DNA from: Simiduia sp. 21SJ11W-1
Lineage (GTDB): Bacteria > Pseudomonadota > Gammaproteobacteria > Pseudomonadales > Cellvibrionaceae
Direction of reading: 5' to 3'
Assembly (NCBI RefSeq): GCF_024138675.1
Contig: NZ_CP090959.1
Span: 2,263,501-2,327,500, forward strand
Length of the DNA: 64,000 nucleotides
The translations under genes were made by a program, and so were the position numbers. Below, piece by piece: positions 25,601 to 38,065 of this stretch. Each line of letters starts with the position of its first letter. Within the stretch, counting starts at the first letter, position 1. The notes below the pieces were generated by a model. That model saw only the letters and a list, made by a program, of their open reading frames with translations, was not told where the DNA came from and did not search any database.

Positions 25601-28435
25601 ATGCAAGAAAGCATGTTGGAGCTGCTCAGGAAGTCTTCCCATATTTCCGATGGGAACACGGCCTATGTAGAAGATCTTTACGATACCTATTTACACGATC
25701 CGAATGCCGTGGCGGAAGAGTGGCGACGCTACTTTGATCAGCTGCCGCGCGTAGACGGCGTGATGGTGCAAGATACACCGCACTCTGTTATTCGCGAACA
25801 TTTTGAACTGCTCGGCAAAAACCGCGCGCGCCCTATTGCCGCACCCGGTTCTGGCGGAGCCAATATCGAGCACGAGCGCAAGCAGGTTAAAGTAGTTCAG
25901 CTGATCAGCTCCTACCGTTTCCGTGGCCACCAACGCGCCAAACTCGACCCGCTGGGCCTGATGGAACGCGAGCACATTCCCGATTTGGAGTTGAGCTTTC
26001 ACGGCTTAACGCCAGCAGATCTCGACACAGTGTTCCAAACCGGCAACCTGTTCATGGGCAAAGACGAAGCCCCGCTGCGTGAAATTATCGGTGTGCTCGA
26101 AAGCACCTACTGCGGCCACATAGGCCCGGAAATCATGCACATCACCAACTTCGCAGAGAAGCAGTGGTTGCAGCAGCGCCTGGAATCTACCCGCGCCAAG
26201 CCCGCCTACAACAACGACATCAAACTCAACATTCTTGAGCGCCTCACCGCAGCCGAAGGCCTTGAACGCCACCTGGATTCAAAGTACCCGGGCACCAAGC
26301 GCTTTGGCCTTGAGGGTGGTGAATCCATGATTCCCCTGCTCGATGGTCTGGTGAAAAGTGCAGGAGCCCACGGCGCCAAGGAAATCGTGCTCGGCATGGC
26401 CCACCGCGGCCGCCTGAACACCCTGGTGAATGTATTCGGTAAAAAGCCCTCTGAGCTGTTTGAAGAATTCGAAGGCAAGAAGCTCGTCACCACCTCCGGT
26501 GACGTGAAATACCACCAGGGCTTTTCGTCCAACATCATGACCCCCGGCGGCGAAGTTCACATCGCCATGGCTTTTAACCCGTCGCACCTGGAAATTGTGT
26601 CGCCGGTGGTTGAAGGCTCTGTGCGCGCACGCCAGGATCGCCGTGCAGACCCGGTTGGCAATAAGGTGGTGCCCATTGTTATTCACGGCGACGCCGCCTT
26701 TGCCGGCCAGGGCGTGGTGATGGAAACCTTCCAGATGTCGCAAACCCGCGCCTACAAAACCGGCGGCACCATTCACGTGGTGCTCAACAACCAGGTGGGT
26801 TTCACAACCAGCTTCCGCGAAGATGCGCGCTCAACCGAGTACTGCACCGACGTAGCCAAGATGATCGAAACACCGATTTTCCACGTCAACGCCGACGATC
26901 CGGAAGCGGTTATGTTCGTCACACTCCTGGCCATGGACTACCGCTACGAATTCAAAAAAGACGTAGTGATAGACTTGGTGAGCTACCGTCGTCGCGGCCA
27001 CAACGAAACCGACGAGCCCTCAGCCACCCAGCCGCTGATGTACAAAAAAATTCGCAGCCACAAATCCAGCCGCACCCTTTATGCCGAGCAACTGGTGAAA
27101 GAAGGTGCGCTGTCTGAGGCCGAAGCGCAAGCCATGACCGACAACTACCGCGCCGCACTCGACCGCGGCGAGCACGTAGCCAGCGGCCTGGTAAGCGAGC
27201 CCGATAAATCGCTGTTTGTAGACTGGTCACCCTACATTGGCCACGACTGGACCGCCGAGGGCGACACACGCGTTGAAATCAAAAAGCTGCAGCAACTCGC
27301 ACACAAGTGCTGCGACATCCCGGACGGCGTTGTGGTGCAGCGGCAGGTTTCAAAAATCTACGAAGATCGCAAAAAGATGGCCGGCGGCGCCCTGCCCATC
27401 AACTGGGGCATGGCCGAAACCTTGGCCTACGCCACCATTCTTGATGACGGCATTCGCGTGCGCCTCACAGGTCAGGATGTGGGCCGTGGCACCTTCTCGC
27501 ACCGCCACGCAGTGGTGCACAGCCAGAAAGATGCCAGCCGTTTCATTCCGCTGCAAAACCTGAAAGAAGACCAGCCCCCCTTCGATATCTACGATTCGTT
27601 GTTATCCGAAGAGGCGGTACTGGCGTTTGAATACGGCTATGCCACCACCACGCCTAACGCGTTGGTGATCTGGGAAGCGCAGTTCGGCGATTTTGCCAAC
27701 GGCGCCCAGGTGGTGATAGACCAGTTCATTACCTCTGGCGAACACAAGTGGGGCCGTTTATGTGGCCTGACCATGTTGTTGCCACACGGCTACGAAGGCC
27801 AGGGGCCAGAGCACTCCAGTGCCCGCCTTGAACGCTTCATGCAGTTGTGTGCTGAACACAATATCCAGGTGTGTATTCCTACAACGCCGGCGCAGGTGTT
27901 CCACATGTTGCGCCGCCAGGCAGTGCGCCCCATGCGCCGTCCATTGGTGGTGATGAGCCCCAAGTGGATTTTGCGCCACAAGCTTGCCACCTCAACGCTG
28001 GAAGAACTGGCCAACGGCCACTTCCACAATGTGTTGGCCGATACCACCGTAAACCCCAAGAAGGTCAAACGCGTGGTGCTGTGCTCCGGCAAGGTTTACT
28101 ACCACCTGCTGGAAGCGCGCATGGAACGTGGCCAGGAAGATGTCGCCCTGGTGCGTCTGGAGCAGCTCTACCCCTTCCCGGAAGAAGAGCTGATGGCCGC
28201 CCTGAAGCCCTACGGAAAACTTACCGATTTCGTATGGTGTCAGGAAGAGCCCATGAACCAGGGTGCCTGGTACTCCAGCCAGCACCACATGCGCCGCGTG
28301 ATTGGCAACATTTCTAGCAAGGCATACCTCAACTTTGCTGGCCGCGAAGCATCAGCAGCGCCAGCCGCGGGCTATATGTCTACGCACCTGGAAGAACAAA
28401 ACCGTTTCATCGACGAAGCACTGACCATCAAGTAG
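25601..28435 (+). CDS. sucA: 2-oxoglutarate dehydrogenase E1 component
   Basis: This 944-residue thiamine-diphosphate enzyme decarboxylates 2-oxoglutarate and transfers the succinyl group to the E2 lipoyl arm. VLGMAHRGRLNTLVNV, the metal-binding region FHVNADDPEAV and GQDVGRGTFSHRHAVVH are typical, as is the N-terminal SHISDGNTAYVEDLYDTYLHDP E2-interacting segment. The ATG at 25601 follows AGGTGGG; a GTG three codons upstream is possible but less favoured. Confidence 0.98.
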   Translation: MQESMLELLRKSSHISDGNTAYVEDLYDTYLHDPNAVAEEWRRYFDQLPRVDGVMVQDTPHSVIREHFELLGKNRARPIAAPGSGGANIEHERKQVKVVQLISSYRFRGHQRAKLDPLGLMEREHIPDLELSFHGLTPADLDTVFQTGNLFMGKDEAPLREIIGVLESTYCGHIGPEIMHITNFAEKQWLQQRLESTRAKPAYNNDIKLNILERLTAAEGLERHLDSKYPGTKRFGLEGGESMIPLLDGLVKSAGAHGAKEIVLGMAHRGRLNTLVNVFGKKPSELFEEFEGKKLVTTSGDVKYHQGFSSNIMTPGGEVHIAMAFNPSHLEIVSPVVEGSVRARQDRRADPVGNKVVPIVIHGDAAFAGQGVVMETFQMSQTRAYKTGGTIHVVLNNQVGFTTSFREDARSTEYCTDVAKMIETPIFHVNADDPEAVMFVTLLAMDYRYEFKKDVVIDLVSYRRRGHNETDEPSATQPLMYKKIRSHKSSRTLYAEQLVKEGALSEAEAQAMTDNYRAALDRGEHVASGLVSEPDKSLFVDWSPYIGHDWTAEGDTRVEIKKLQQLAHKCCDIPDGVVVQRQVSKIYEDRKKMAGGALPINWGMAETLAYATILDDGIRVRLTGQDVGRGTFSHRHAVVHSQKDASRFIPLQNLKEDQPPFDIYDSLLSEEAVLAFEYGYATTTPNALVIWEAQFGDFANGAQVVIDQFITSGEHKWGRLCGLTMLLPHGYEGQGPEHSSARLERFMQLCAEHNIQVCIPTTPAQVFHMLRRQAVRPMRRPLVVMSPKWILRHKLATSTLEELANGHFHNVLADTTVNPKKVKRVVLCSGKVYYHLLEARMERGQEDVALVRLEQLYPFPEEELMAALKPYGKLTDFVWCQEEPMNQGAWYSSQHHMRRVIGNISSKAYLNFAGREASAAPAAGYMSTHLEEQNRFIDEALTIK

Positions 28436-28476
28436 CCGTCGTTTACAGATTTGGCTAAGGCTAAGGAATAAAGACA

Positions 28477-29691
28477 ATGAGTATCGAAATCAAAGCACCG
28501 CAGTTCCCTGAATCCGTACCAGACGGCACCATCGCAACCTGGCACAAAAAGGCTGGCGATGCCGTTAGCCGTGATGAGCTGATTGTAGATATTGAAACCG
28601 ACAAAGTGGTGCTTGAAGTAGTAGCACCGGCCGATGGCGTATTGGCAGAAATTGTTAAAGATGAAGGCGAAACCATTCTCAGCAATGAGCTGATCGCCCG
28701 CCTGGAAGAAGGTGCAGCCCCCGCGGCAAGCAACAGCGCACCCAAAGCGGAAGAAACACCAGCCGCTGCAGCGCCAGCAGCTGCCAGCGATGAAAAGCTG
28801 GTGAATCCTTCGGCGCGCAAAATGGCGAGCGAAAACAACGTCAACGTGGGTTCGGTTGAAGGCTCAGGCAAAGGCGGACGCGTTACCAAAGGCGATGTGA
28901 TTGATCACCTTAAAGGCGGCAGCGCACCTGCAGCAGCGGCACCCGCGCCTGCTGCAACGGCCAACCTTGCCGACATGCCCGCCGGTGAACGCACCGAGAA
29001 GCGTGTGCCTATGTCACGCATGCGCGCCCGTATTGCCGAGCGCCTGCTGGAAGCCAGCCAATCAACCGCCATGCTCACCACCTTTAACGAGGTTGACATG
29101 GGCCCGGTGATGGAGCTGCGCAAAAAGTACAAAGACCAGTTCGAAAAATCCCACAACGGCACACGCCTGGGCTTCATGGGCTTTTTTGTAAAAGCCGCCG
29201 CCGAAGCACTGCGCCGCTTCCCTGCGGTAAACGCCTCTATTGATGGCAACGATGTGGTTTACCACGGCTATCAGGATATTGGTGTTGCAGTGTCTACCGA
29301 AAAAGGCCTGGTAGTACCGGTGCTGCGCAATGCTGAAAACATGGGCCTGGCCGATGTGGAAAACACCATTCGCGATTTCGGCCTGCGCGCGCGCGACGGC
29401 AAGCTGGGCATGAACGACATGATGGGTGGCACCTTCACCATCACCAATGGTGGCGTGTTTGGCTCACTGATGTCTACGCCGATCCTGAACCCCCCGCAAA
29501 CCGCTATTTTGGGTATGCACAAAATCCAGGAACGCCCCATGGCCGTTAACGGCAAAGTTGAAATTCGCCCCATGATGTACCTGGCACTGTCATACGATCA
29601 TCGCCTGATCGATGGTAAAGATGCGGTACAGTTCCTGGTTGCGATCAAAGACATGATTGAAGACCCGGCCCGTATCCTGCTGGAAATTTAA
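28477..29691 (+). CDS. sucB: 2-oxoglutarate dehydrogenase E2 (dihydrolipoyl succinyltransferase)
   Basis: This 404-residue core subunit carries an N-terminal lipoyl domain with the lipoylated Lys43 in the [12 protein letters not shown] loop, an Ala/Pro-rich linker, a peripheral subunit-binding domain ([13 protein letters not shown]), a second linker and the acyltransferase domain with the catalytic [15 protein letters not shown]. Its size and single lipoyl domain match SucB rather than the pyruvate enzyme. Confidence 0.98.
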   Translation: MSIEIKAPQFPESVPDGTIATWHKKAGDAVSRDELIVDIETDKVVLEVVAPADGVLAEIVKDEGETILSNELIARLEEGAAPAASNSAPKAEETPAAAAPAAASDEKLVNPSARKMASENNVNVGSVEGSGKGGRVTKGDVIDHLKGGSAPAAAAPAPAATANLADMPAGERTEKRVPMSRMRARIAERLLEASQSTAMLTTFNEVDMGPVMELRKKYKDQFEKSHNGTRLGFMGFFVKAAAEALRRFPAVNASIDGNDVVYHGYQDIGVAVSTEKGLVVPVLRNAENMGLADVENTIRDFGLRARDGKLGMNDMMGGTFTITNGGVFGSLMSTPILNPPQTAILGMHKIQERPMAVNGKVEIRPMMYLALSYDHRLIDGKDAVQFLVAIKDMIEDPARILLEI

Positions 29692-29746
29692 TCGCGCGCT
29701 GCACATAAATTCACGGGGGCCAGGCCCCCAACACTTTTAGAATTGA

Positions 29747-31210
<1,464 letters not shown>

Positions 31211-31349
31211 TAACAATACGGCGTAAACGCCTCACACGAGGCACATCAGGGGGTCAGCCAGACGTAGCGGCTGACCATCACAGGTACAGCGTATTGTGGT
31301 AATGACGGGGCCAGCCCCATCCAACAAACGCACAAAGTGGAACGACATC

Positions 31350-32516
31350 ATGAATTTGCATGAGTATCAGGCAAAGCAGTTGTTTGCCGAGTACGGTCTC
31401 CCGGTATCCAAGGGCGTAGCAGCTGCTACACCTGCCGAGGCTGTTGCCGCAGCCGCCGAGATCGGTGGTGACAAATGGGTAGTTAAAGCACAGGTTCACG
31501 CCGGTGGCCGCGGTAAAGCGGGCGGCGTAAAACTGGTAAGCACCAAGCAGGAAATTGAAGATTTCGCCAAAAAATGGCTGGGCAACAACCTGGTAACCTA
31601 CCAGACAGATGAAAACGGCCAGCCCGTTTCACGCATTCTGGTTGAATCTTGCACCGACATCGCCCAAGAGCTGTACCTGGGCGCCGTGGTAGATCGCGCA
31701 ACCCGTCGCATCGTATTCATGGCCTCTACCGAAGGTGGCGTAGAGATTGAAAAAGTTGCCGAAGAAACGCCAGAGAAAATTCTGAAAGCTGTGATTGATC
31801 CACTGGTAGGCGCACAGCCTTACCAGGCGCGCGACCTGGCCTTTCAACTGGGCCTGAACGCCGCTCAGGTGAAGCAGTTCACCAAAATCTTCCTGGGCCT
31901 GGCCAAAATGTTCCAGGACTTCGATTTCGCCCTGCTGGAAATCAACCCGCTGGTGATCACCGAAGAAGGCAACCTGCACTGCCTGGACGGCAAGATCAAC
32001 ATCGACGGCAACGCCCTGTACCGTCAGCCCAAAATCAAGGAAATGCACGATCCTTCCCAAGAAGACGAGCGTGAGGCCAATGCTGCCAAGTGGGAGCTCA
32101 ACTACGTGGCCCTCGATGGCAACATCGGCTGCATGGTGAACGGCGCAGGTCTGGCCATGGGCACCATGGACATCGTAAAACTGCACGGCGGCCAGCCAGC
32201 CAACTTCCTGGACGTAGGCGGCGGTGCTACCAAAGAGCGCGTGATCGAAGCGTTCAAGATCATTTTGTCTGACGACGCAGTAGAAGCTGTTTTGATCAAC
32301 ATCTTCGGCGGCATCGTGCGCTGTGACATGATCGCCGAAGGCGTGATTGGTGCAGTAAAAGAAGTGGGCGTTAAAGTGCCCGTGGTTGTTCGCCTTGAAG
32401 GTAACAACGCAGACTTGGGTGCCAAGGTACTGAGCGAAAGCGGTTTGAACATCATCGCCGCTACCAGCCTGACCGATGCTGCACAGCAAGTAGTTAAAGC
32501 GGCGGGAGGCAAGTAA
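31350..32516 (+). CDS. sucC: succinyl-CoA ligase beta subunit
   Basis: This 388-residue ATP-grasp subunit couples succinyl-CoA cleavage to nucleoside triphosphate formation. The product starts [19 protein letters not shown] and has the family's exact usual length when started at 31350; an 18-residue upstream extension is unsupported. [17 protein letters not shown] and [21 protein letters not shown] bind nucleotide. The stop codon overlaps the sucD start by one base. Confidence 0.98.
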   Translation: MNLHEYQAKQLFAEYGLPVSKGVAAATPAEAVAAAAEIGGDKWVVKAQVHAGGRGKAGGVKLVSTKQEIEDFAKKWLGNNLVTYQTDENGQPVSRILVESCTDIAQELYLGAVVDRATRRIVFMASTEGGVEIEKVAEETPEKILKAVIDPLVGAQPYQARDLAFQLGLNAAQVKQFTKIFLGLAKMFQDFDFALLEINPLVITEEGNLHCLDGKINIDGNALYRQPKIKEMHDPSQEDEREANAAKWELNYVALDGNIGCMVNGAGLAMGTMDIVKLHGGQPANFLDVGGGATKERVIEAFKIILSDDAVEAVLINIFGGIVRCDMIAEGVIGAVKEVGVKVPVVVRLEGNNADLGAKVLSESGLNIIAATSLTDAAQQVVKAAGGK

Positions 32517-33388
32517 TGAGCGTTTTAATCAATAAAGACACCAAGGTAATCTGCCAGGGTTTCACCGGCGCACAGGGTACTTTCCACTCTGAGCAAGCCA
32601 TTGCCTACGGCACCAAAATGGTTGGCGGTGTGACGCCAGGCAAAGGCGGTCAAACGCACCTGGGCCTGCCCGTATTCAACACCGTGCGTGAAGCCGTAGC
32701 AGCCACAGGCGCAGAAGCCTCTGTAATTTACGTACCCGCAGCCTTCTGTAAGGATTCTATCCTGGAAGCGGCCAACGCCGGCATCAAGCTGATTGTATGC
32801 ATCACCGAAGGCATCCCTACCCTGGACATGCTGGAAGCGAAAGTTGTGGTAGATCAGCTGGGCGTTACCTTAATTGGCCCTAACTGCCCGGGTGTTATCA
32901 CCCCCGGTGAATGCAAGATCGGCATCATGCCCGGTCACATCCACCTGCCGGGCAAAGTGGGTATTGTGTCGCGTTCAGGCACCCTCACCTATGAAGCCGT
33001 TAAGCAAACCACCGATTACGGTTTTGGCCAGTCTACCTGTGTGGGCATTGGTGGCGACCCTATTCCCGGTTCTAACTTCATCGATATCCTGAAGTTGTTC
33101 CAGGAAGATCCAGCCACAGAAGCCATCGTTATGATTGGTGAAATTGGTGGTAGCGCCGAAGAAGAAGCGGCAGCCTACATCAAGGCCAACGTAACCAAGC
33201 CTGTTGTGTCTTACATTGCCGGTGTTACCGCACCTGCCGGTAAGCGCATGGGCCACGCCGGTGCCATCATCGCCGGTGGTAAAGGCACTGCTGACGAAAA
33301 GTTTGCCGCACTGGAAGATGCCGGTGTTAAAACTGTTCGCAGCCTGGCCGACATTGGCGCTGCATTGAAAGAGCTAACCGGCTGGTAA
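32516..33388 (+). CDS. sucD: succinyl-CoA ligase alpha subunit
   Basis: This 290-residue subunit binds CoA ([17 protein letters not shown]) and carries the phosphorylated histidine in [38 protein letters not shown] is a further family signature. It is translationally coupled to sucC (TAATG) and ends the TCA operon before a strong terminator. Confidence 0.98.
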   Translation: MSVLINKDTKVICQGFTGAQGTFHSEQAIAYGTKMVGGVTPGKGGQTHLGLPVFNTVREAVAATGAEASVIYVPAAFCKDSILEAANAGIKLIVCITEGIPTLDMLEAKVVVDQLGVTLIGPNCPGVITPGECKIGIMPGHIHLPGKVGIVSRSGTLTYEAVKQTTDYGFGQSTCVGIGGDPIPGSNFIDILKLFQEDPATEAIVMIGEIGGSAEEEAAAYIKANVTKPVVSYIAGVTAPAGKRMGHAGAIIAGGKGTADEKFAALEDAGVKTVRSLADIGAALKELTGW

Positions 33389-33406
33389 TTGCCGCTGCAC
33401 TTTCTT

Positions 33407-33433
33407 AAAAAGGCCGCAATTGCGGCCTTTTTT
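33407..33433. terminator. intrinsic terminator of the sdh-suc operon
   Basis: The stem GGCCGCAA/TTGCGGCC flanked by A-run and T-run (six T on the + strand) lies 19 bp past the sucD stop codon. The symmetrical A and T tracts would let it work on both strands. Confidence 0.9.
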
Positions 33434-33647
33434 ATTGCCATTCAAAGACTTAGCTCCCAGCTTATTAAGTGCCCCCGCCCCGCGCACGCAACCGATCCTC
33501 TTACCAAGCCCCTTTTTTGGCACGTAATTAAACATCAAGTTTTCCTGCAGCAGCCGATATCTTGCATATACTTCATTGAGCCCAATGGATTTTTATAGGG
33601 CTTTTTGGCATTTACAGCGTATCTTTTAGAACTTGAGTGGGGTCACG

Positions 33648-35273
33648 ATGAATTGGCTTAGAGGTAGTATGCAAACTCGCCTGATGATGATTGTAGGCAC
33701 GGGCCTGCTCGTCATGTTCATGGCCGCGCTCTATGCGGTATCACAACTCAACAACACCGTTGATCAATACCAAAACCTGTTGAAAGAACAAATCAGTTAC
33801 GAGCGCGCCATCAACCAAATGAACTACGACTTCAAAGTACAGGTTCAAGAGTGGAAAAATGTTTTATTGCGTGGCGCCAATGAATCTGACCGTGAAAAAT
33901 ACTGGAGCCGTTTTAACGATATCGCTGACACCATTCAGGCAGAGGCACGGGCGCTGGAAGCACGCATGGCGGGTAGCCCGCACCAGGTTGCCGTGGAGCG
34001 CTTCAGAGATTCACACAAAGCCATGCAGCTGGCCTACAACAAAGGCTATGAAGATTTTGTGTTCGCCCAGTTCGATCCGGTAGTGGGCGATCAAGCGGTG
34101 CGCGGCATAGACCGCGAACCAGCCAAATTATTAGACCAGGCCGCAGCCGACATCGCCACCAATGTGCAAAAATTATCGCGCGATTTACAAGAGCATGCCG
34201 GCAGCCTGGCCACTACTGCCACCGTTACCCTGGTGCTTTCAGCCGCAGTGATTCTCACCATTTTATTGATCACCCTCAAAGGCAGCATAATCAAGCCCAT
34301 CCACGACATGATGGCCGACATTCGCCGCTTCAGTGGCGGTGATTTCAGCCAGCCGCTGAGCAGTAATCGCGTGGATGAACTCGGCAAGCTCACCCGCAAT
34401 CTGGAATCCATGCGCAGCGAGATTGTATCCATTATTGCCGCCGTGCAAGACACTTCAAAGGCGCTGACTAAAGCGTCGGCGAACATCAATGAAACCGCCT
34501 CTGAAATAGCCCAGCACACGGGCCAAACCGAGCACTATACCGATCAGGTATCTACCGCCATCAATGAGATGAGCGCAACGGTGCAGGAAGTGGCAGGCAA
34601 TGCCGCCGGCGCCGCCGAAGCTGCGCAAGCCGCCGACAGCAATGCGAAATCCGGTTTGACGGTAATGCAGCAAACCATTGCCGCCATTAACAGCCTTTCG
34701 GCGGAAGTAGACAATATTGCCCAGGCCATGGATAAGCTTGAAAACGATACCTCAAGCGTGGGCACGGTCTTGGGCGTGATTAAAGGCATTGCCGAACAAA
34801 CCAACCTGCTGGCCCTGAACGCGGCCATTGAAGCCGCCCGCGCGGGCGAACAGGGCCGGGGCTTTGCCGTAGTGGCCGATGAAGTGCGTGGCCTCGCGCA
34901 GCGCACCCAGGAATCCACTGCAGAAATTCAGCAAATCATTGAAACCGTTCAAAGTGGTGCGGCGTCTGCGGTAAAAGCCATGCGCGACGGCCAGGATAAA
35001 ACCAACGCCACAGTAGATTTGGCAGGCCAGGCAGGCGATTCAATCCGCGCCATTACCGATGCAGTATCTCGCATACGCGACATGAACACACAAATCGCCA
35101 CCGCTGCTGAAGAGCAGAGTTACGCCTCTGATGAAATAGCCCGCAACGTATCCGGCATGGCCGAGCTCGCGCAAAATGCCCACGCCAGCGCTCGCCGATC
35201 GACAGAAATTGCCAACAATCTCGACACTACAAGCTCCGAGTTATCGCACCTGATTGCGAAGTTCCGGGTGTAG
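33648..35273 (+). CDS. methyl-accepting chemotaxis protein
   Basis: This 541-residue transmembrane chemoreceptor has a first membrane helix at about 13-32, a helical periplasmic sensor (about 33-190, with [28 protein letters not shown] split over a four-helix-bundle-like fold), a second membrane helix near 193-213, a HAMP domain, and a cytoplasmic signalling domain with the highly conserved hairpin tip [20 protein letters not shown] and [14 protein letters not shown]. There is no C-terminal CheR-binding pentapeptide. The ATG at 33648 follows GAGTGGGG. The ligand is unknown and no che genes are adjacent. Confidence 0.93.
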   Translation: MNWLRGSMQTRLMMIVGTGLLVMFMAALYAVSQLNNTVDQYQNLLKEQISYERAINQMNYDFKVQVQEWKNVLLRGANESDREKYWSRFNDIADTIQAEARALEARMAGSPHQVAVERFRDSHKAMQLAYNKGYEDFVFAQFDPVVGDQAVRGIDREPAKLLDQAAADIATNVQKLSRDLQEHAGSLATTATVTLVLSAAVILTILLITLKGSIIKPIHDMMADIRRFSGGDFSQPLSSNRVDELGKLTRNLESMRSEIVSIIAAVQDTSKALTKASANINETASEIAQHTGQTEHYTDQVSTAINEMSATVQEVAGNAAGAAEAAQAADSNAKSGLTVMQQTIAAINSLSAEVDNIAQAMDKLENDTSSVGTVLGVIKGIAEQTNLLALNAAIEAARAGEQGRGFAVVADEVRGLAQRTQESTAEIQQIIETVQSGAASAVKAMRDGQDKTNATVDLAGQAGDSIRAITDAVSRIRDMNTQIATAAEEQSYASDEIARNVSGMAELAQNAHASARRSTEIANNLDTTSSELSHLIAKFRV

Positions 35274-35367
35274 CAACACCCGGCGTACAAGCCATGGATG
35301 GCCGCCCTACCGGCTGCAGACTTTCTCAATACGCACGTCACATACCTCACCAAACATGCTTTATGTC

Positions 35368-35402
35368 ACTAGCAACTAGCAACTAGCAACTAGCAACTAG
35401 CA
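35368..35402. repeat. heptanucleotide tandem repeat, 5 units
   Basis: ACTAGCA is repeated five times without a mismatch, downstream of the chemoreceptor gene and upstream of the 3' end of the LapG-like gene. The short perfect unit could vary in copy number by slippage. Confidence 0.9.
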
Positions 35403-35492
35403 TTCTCAGCCCCCAATTCACCCTGCGCTGTAGCTAGCTGCGCAGAGAAACTGGCAGAAAATTTATCGCGAAATTCAATGGCGGCTTGGCGC

Positions 35493-36167
35493 TTAGAAAA
35501 CCTCGCCCTCGGCTTTCATGCGCTCGTTCACCTCGCGCCATTGGGGCAGGCTTTTTTCGGTATCTGTTGTGAGCTTTTTATCCCGCGATTTCGCAAGCCA
35601 CAGGCCACTGCCGTTAAAGCTGTAAATGGGGAACAGATCCGGGCGCTCGGAGGCCGGTAAAATGGTTTTATTGATGTTGTCCAGAATTAATGGTTCAGCA
35701 CTGGGTGAGGGGTAATAGGCCAACACCATGTGAGCCTGATTGTAATCCAGCGCTTTAACGTAGGTGATGCGGAGCTTTTCCGGATCCAGGCGCGTGTGGT
35801 GCAAGGTAACGTACTTGCCGATTGAAAAATCTTCACAATCGCCGCCATTGCTGGCCAGGGTTTCGATGGGCGTGGCCCAGTAATCCTCTTTGCCCCAATG
35901 CTCGATATCTTGCACCCAGGCCACCTGATTAAAAAAATCGTTGGCGCGCTGTAACTTGGCCAGCTCATCTGGGTGGTCTTTAAGGGTGCTGCGCATGTGT
36001 GGCGGCCACTCGGCCACGCGCGCACGCGCCTGTGCATCCCAGCGGCTTTCCACCCAATCGAGCACCGACTGGGTAACCCCGAAATCCTGCAATTGCGCCA
36101 TCACAGAAGAGCAACACACGCCCCCCGCCAACACCACTGCTTGCCAGCGTTTGAATCCTCTTTGCAC
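35493..36167 (-). CDS. LapG-like periplasmic cysteine protease (BTLCP family)
   Basis: A 224-residue bacterial transglutaminase-like cysteine proteinase with an N-terminal signal peptide (hydrophobic about 8-20, ending SSVMA). The catalytic triad is visible: Cys111 in NGGDCEDFS, His146 in NQAHMVLAYY, Asp163 in ILDNINK. LapG proteins cleave the N-terminus of large surface adhesins, and the membrane c-di-GMP receptor LapD controls this. Here neither lapD nor an adhesin gene is adjacent. GTG at 36167 was chosen because AGGAGGG stands 5-6 bp upstream and gives a normal signal peptide; the reading frame remains open upstream to 36413 without a start signal. Confidence 0.85.
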   Translation of the reverse strand: MQRGFKRWQAVVLAGGVCCSSVMAQLQDFGVTQSVLDWVESRWDAQARARVAEWPPHMRSTLKDHPDELAKLQRANDFFNQVAWVQDIEHWGKEDYWATPIETLASNGGDCEDFSIGKYVTLHHTRLDPEKLRITYVKALDYNQAHMVLAYYPSPSAEPLILDNINKTILPASERPDLFPIYSFNGSGLWLAKSRDKKLTTDTEKSLPQWREVNERMKAEGEVF

Positions 36168-36298
36168 ACAGCCCTCCTTCACGGCTGCCTCAAGTATAGT
36201 CAGCCCGGCATCGCCACGGCAGAGATTAATCGGTAAAATCACCACCAGTTTCAATATGCCGGCCAAAAGGCCTGGCTCTCCAGCAAAGGCGCAGCACA

Positions 36299-37237
36299 AT
36301 GAGTATTCAGTGGTACCCGGGACACATGCACAAAGCACGCAAGCAAATGCTGGAGCTGCTGCCCCGTATTGACCTACTCGTAGAGATTTTGGACGCCCGC
36401 CTGCCCCACTCAAGCCAGAACCCCGTGATTAGCGAGGCCCGTGGCCAAATTCCGGTCATCAAGCTGTTAAGTAAAGACGACCTGGCAGACGCCCAGCGCA
36501 CCAAAGCCTGGCAAACCCATTTCGAGCAAGACGCCCACATCCGCACGTTAGCGGTGGATTTACGCAAACCCGGTAAGCTCAAAAGCCTGATTCCAGAGCT
36601 TTGCCGCAAACTTGCACCACAAAAAGCCGAGCAAAACCGCACCATTCATGTGATGGTGGCGGGCATCCCCAATGTGGGTAAATCCACCTTCATCAATACC
36701 ATGGCTGGCCGCCCGGCCACCAAAACCGGCAACGAGCCCGCCGTTACCAAGGCCCAGCAACAGATTAACCTGGAAGGCGGCGTGATTTTGTACGACACGC
36801 CCGGCATGCTCTGGCCGAGGCTCGAACACGACAACACGGGCTTCAGGCTGGCTGCCACCAGCGCCATTAAGAACACGGTGATTGATTTTGAAGACCTTGG
36901 GCTTTACCTGGCAGATTATTTGATGGTGCACTACCCCGAAGGCTTAAAACAACGCTACGGCCTACAAAGCCTCCCCAAAGACAGCCACGGCCTGCTCTCA
37001 GCCATTTGCACCCGCCGCGGCGGTATGAAGGCCAATCAGGTGGATTTCTACAAAGGGGGGGAAATTCTCATTTCCGATTTCCGCGCCAGCAGGCTCGGCT
37101 GCATAACCCTGGAGACACCCGAAGAAATCGCCAATGAGCTGCTGGAAATTGAAGCAGAGCGCGAGCGCAAGGCCGCCATTGCCGCAGAAAAAGAGGCCCA
37201 GAAGGCCCTTAAAAAAGCGGGCAAGCGCCATACCTGA
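36299..37237 (+). CDS. YlqF/RbgA-type circularly permuted GTPase
   Basis: A 312-residue ribosome-assembly GTPase in which the G motifs are circularly permuted: G4 as LLSKDDLAD (about 59-67) precedes G1 GIPNVGKSTFIN (about 119-130) and G3 DTPGML. The opening IQWYPGHMHKARKQ is the family hallmark. In Bacillus RbgA matures the 50S subunit; the proteobacterial member is less studied. It ends in a Lys/Ala-rich helix. It is divergent from the LapG-like gene with a 131-bp gap. Confidence 0.92.
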   Translation: MSIQWYPGHMHKARKQMLELLPRIDLLVEILDARLPHSSQNPVISEARGQIPVIKLLSKDDLADAQRTKAWQTHFEQDAHIRTLAVDLRKPGKLKSLIPELCRKLAPQKAEQNRTIHVMVAGIPNVGKSTFINTMAGRPATKTGNEPAVTKAQQQINLEGGVILYDTPGMLWPRLEHDNTGFRLAATSAIKNTVIDFEDLGLYLADYLMVHYPEGLKQRYGLQSLPKDSHGLLSAICTRRGGMKANQVDFYKGGEILISDFRASRLGCITLETPEEIANELLEIEAERERKAAIAAEKEAQKALKKAGKRHT

Positions 37238-37274
37238 TTTGCGCCTCAAGCGTCATTAAAAACCAAGGATTCCC

Positions 37275-38045
37275 GTGTTTCTAGCCGAGCTCAGCCTGTG
37301 GGCACACATCGCCATTGGCGTTATTTTCATCTGGAGCGGCTTCGTGCGCTCAGGGCTTGGTTTTGGTGGTGCGGTATTGTCGCTGCCATTTTTACTACTG
37401 ATAGATGACCGCCCGCTCGTTTATCTGCCCATCATCGCCGTGCATTTGCTGGTATTCAGCAGCCTCACCATCTGGCAAAGCCGCAACAACCAAAGCGAAA
37501 CCGACCAACGGGTAGACTGGCGCTACTTAGGCTACGCCCTGCTGATTATGATCATCCCGAAACTGGTGGGTGTATTCGGTTTATTGGCACTGCCTAACGA
37601 TCTTATGACGGCAATTATCTTTGCCATAGTGGTGTGCTATTCCATCAGCTACATATTGGATAAACCCTTCATCAGCAAACACCCGTTTATGGATAAAGTG
37701 CTACTGATGACCGGCGGCTATGTGAGTGGTACATCACTCATTGGTGCGCCTTTGATTGTGGCAGTGTTTGCCTCGCACGTGGCGCGCGCACGGCTGCGCA
37801 ATACACTCTTTGCCCTGTGGTTTATTTTGGTCACCATCAAAATGGCAGCCTTTGTGTGGGCGGGCGTTGATTTACAATGGCTGCAACATATATGGCTGTT
37901 GCCCTGCGCCGCCCTCGGCCACTACCTTGGGTTAATTGCCCACCAAAAATTGCTACAAGCAAACAGCCGCACCTTTTACAAAGTACTGGGTTGGGTATTG
38001 TTGCTGGTGAGTAGCCTTGGCCTTGGCAGCTACCTGTTTAACTAA
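37275..38045 (+). CDS. TauE/SafE-family membrane permease
   Basis: A 256-residue polytopic membrane protein with about eight hydrophobic segments. FVRSGLGFGGAVLSLPFLLL and the second-half equivalent around MTGGYVSGTSLIGAPLIV are the duplicated family motif. TauE/SafE members export sulfite, sulfoacetate or other small organosulfur anions; the substrate here cannot be assigned. The start is GTG with AAGGA upstream, 37 bp after the GTPase gene, so the pair may be cotranscribed. Confidence 0.85.
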   Translation: MFLAELSLWAHIAIGVIFIWSGFVRSGLGFGGAVLSLPFLLLIDDRPLVYLPIIAVHLLVFSSLTIWQSRNNQSETDQRVDWRYLGYALLIMIIPKLVGVFGLLALPNDLMTAIIFAIVVCYSISYILDKPFISKHPFMDKVLLMTGGYVSGTSLIGAPLIVAVFASHVARARLRNTLFALWFILVTIKMAAFVWAGVDLQWLQHIWLLPCAALGHYLGLIAHQKLLQANSRTFYKVLGWVLLLVSSLGLGSYLFN

Positions 38046-38065
38046 TAAACAAAAGCTAACTGCTT

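Noticed and set aside
31629-32489. Long antisense frame inside sucC (286 residues)
   Set aside because: Same reason: shadow of the conserved sucC reading frame, with no start signals.
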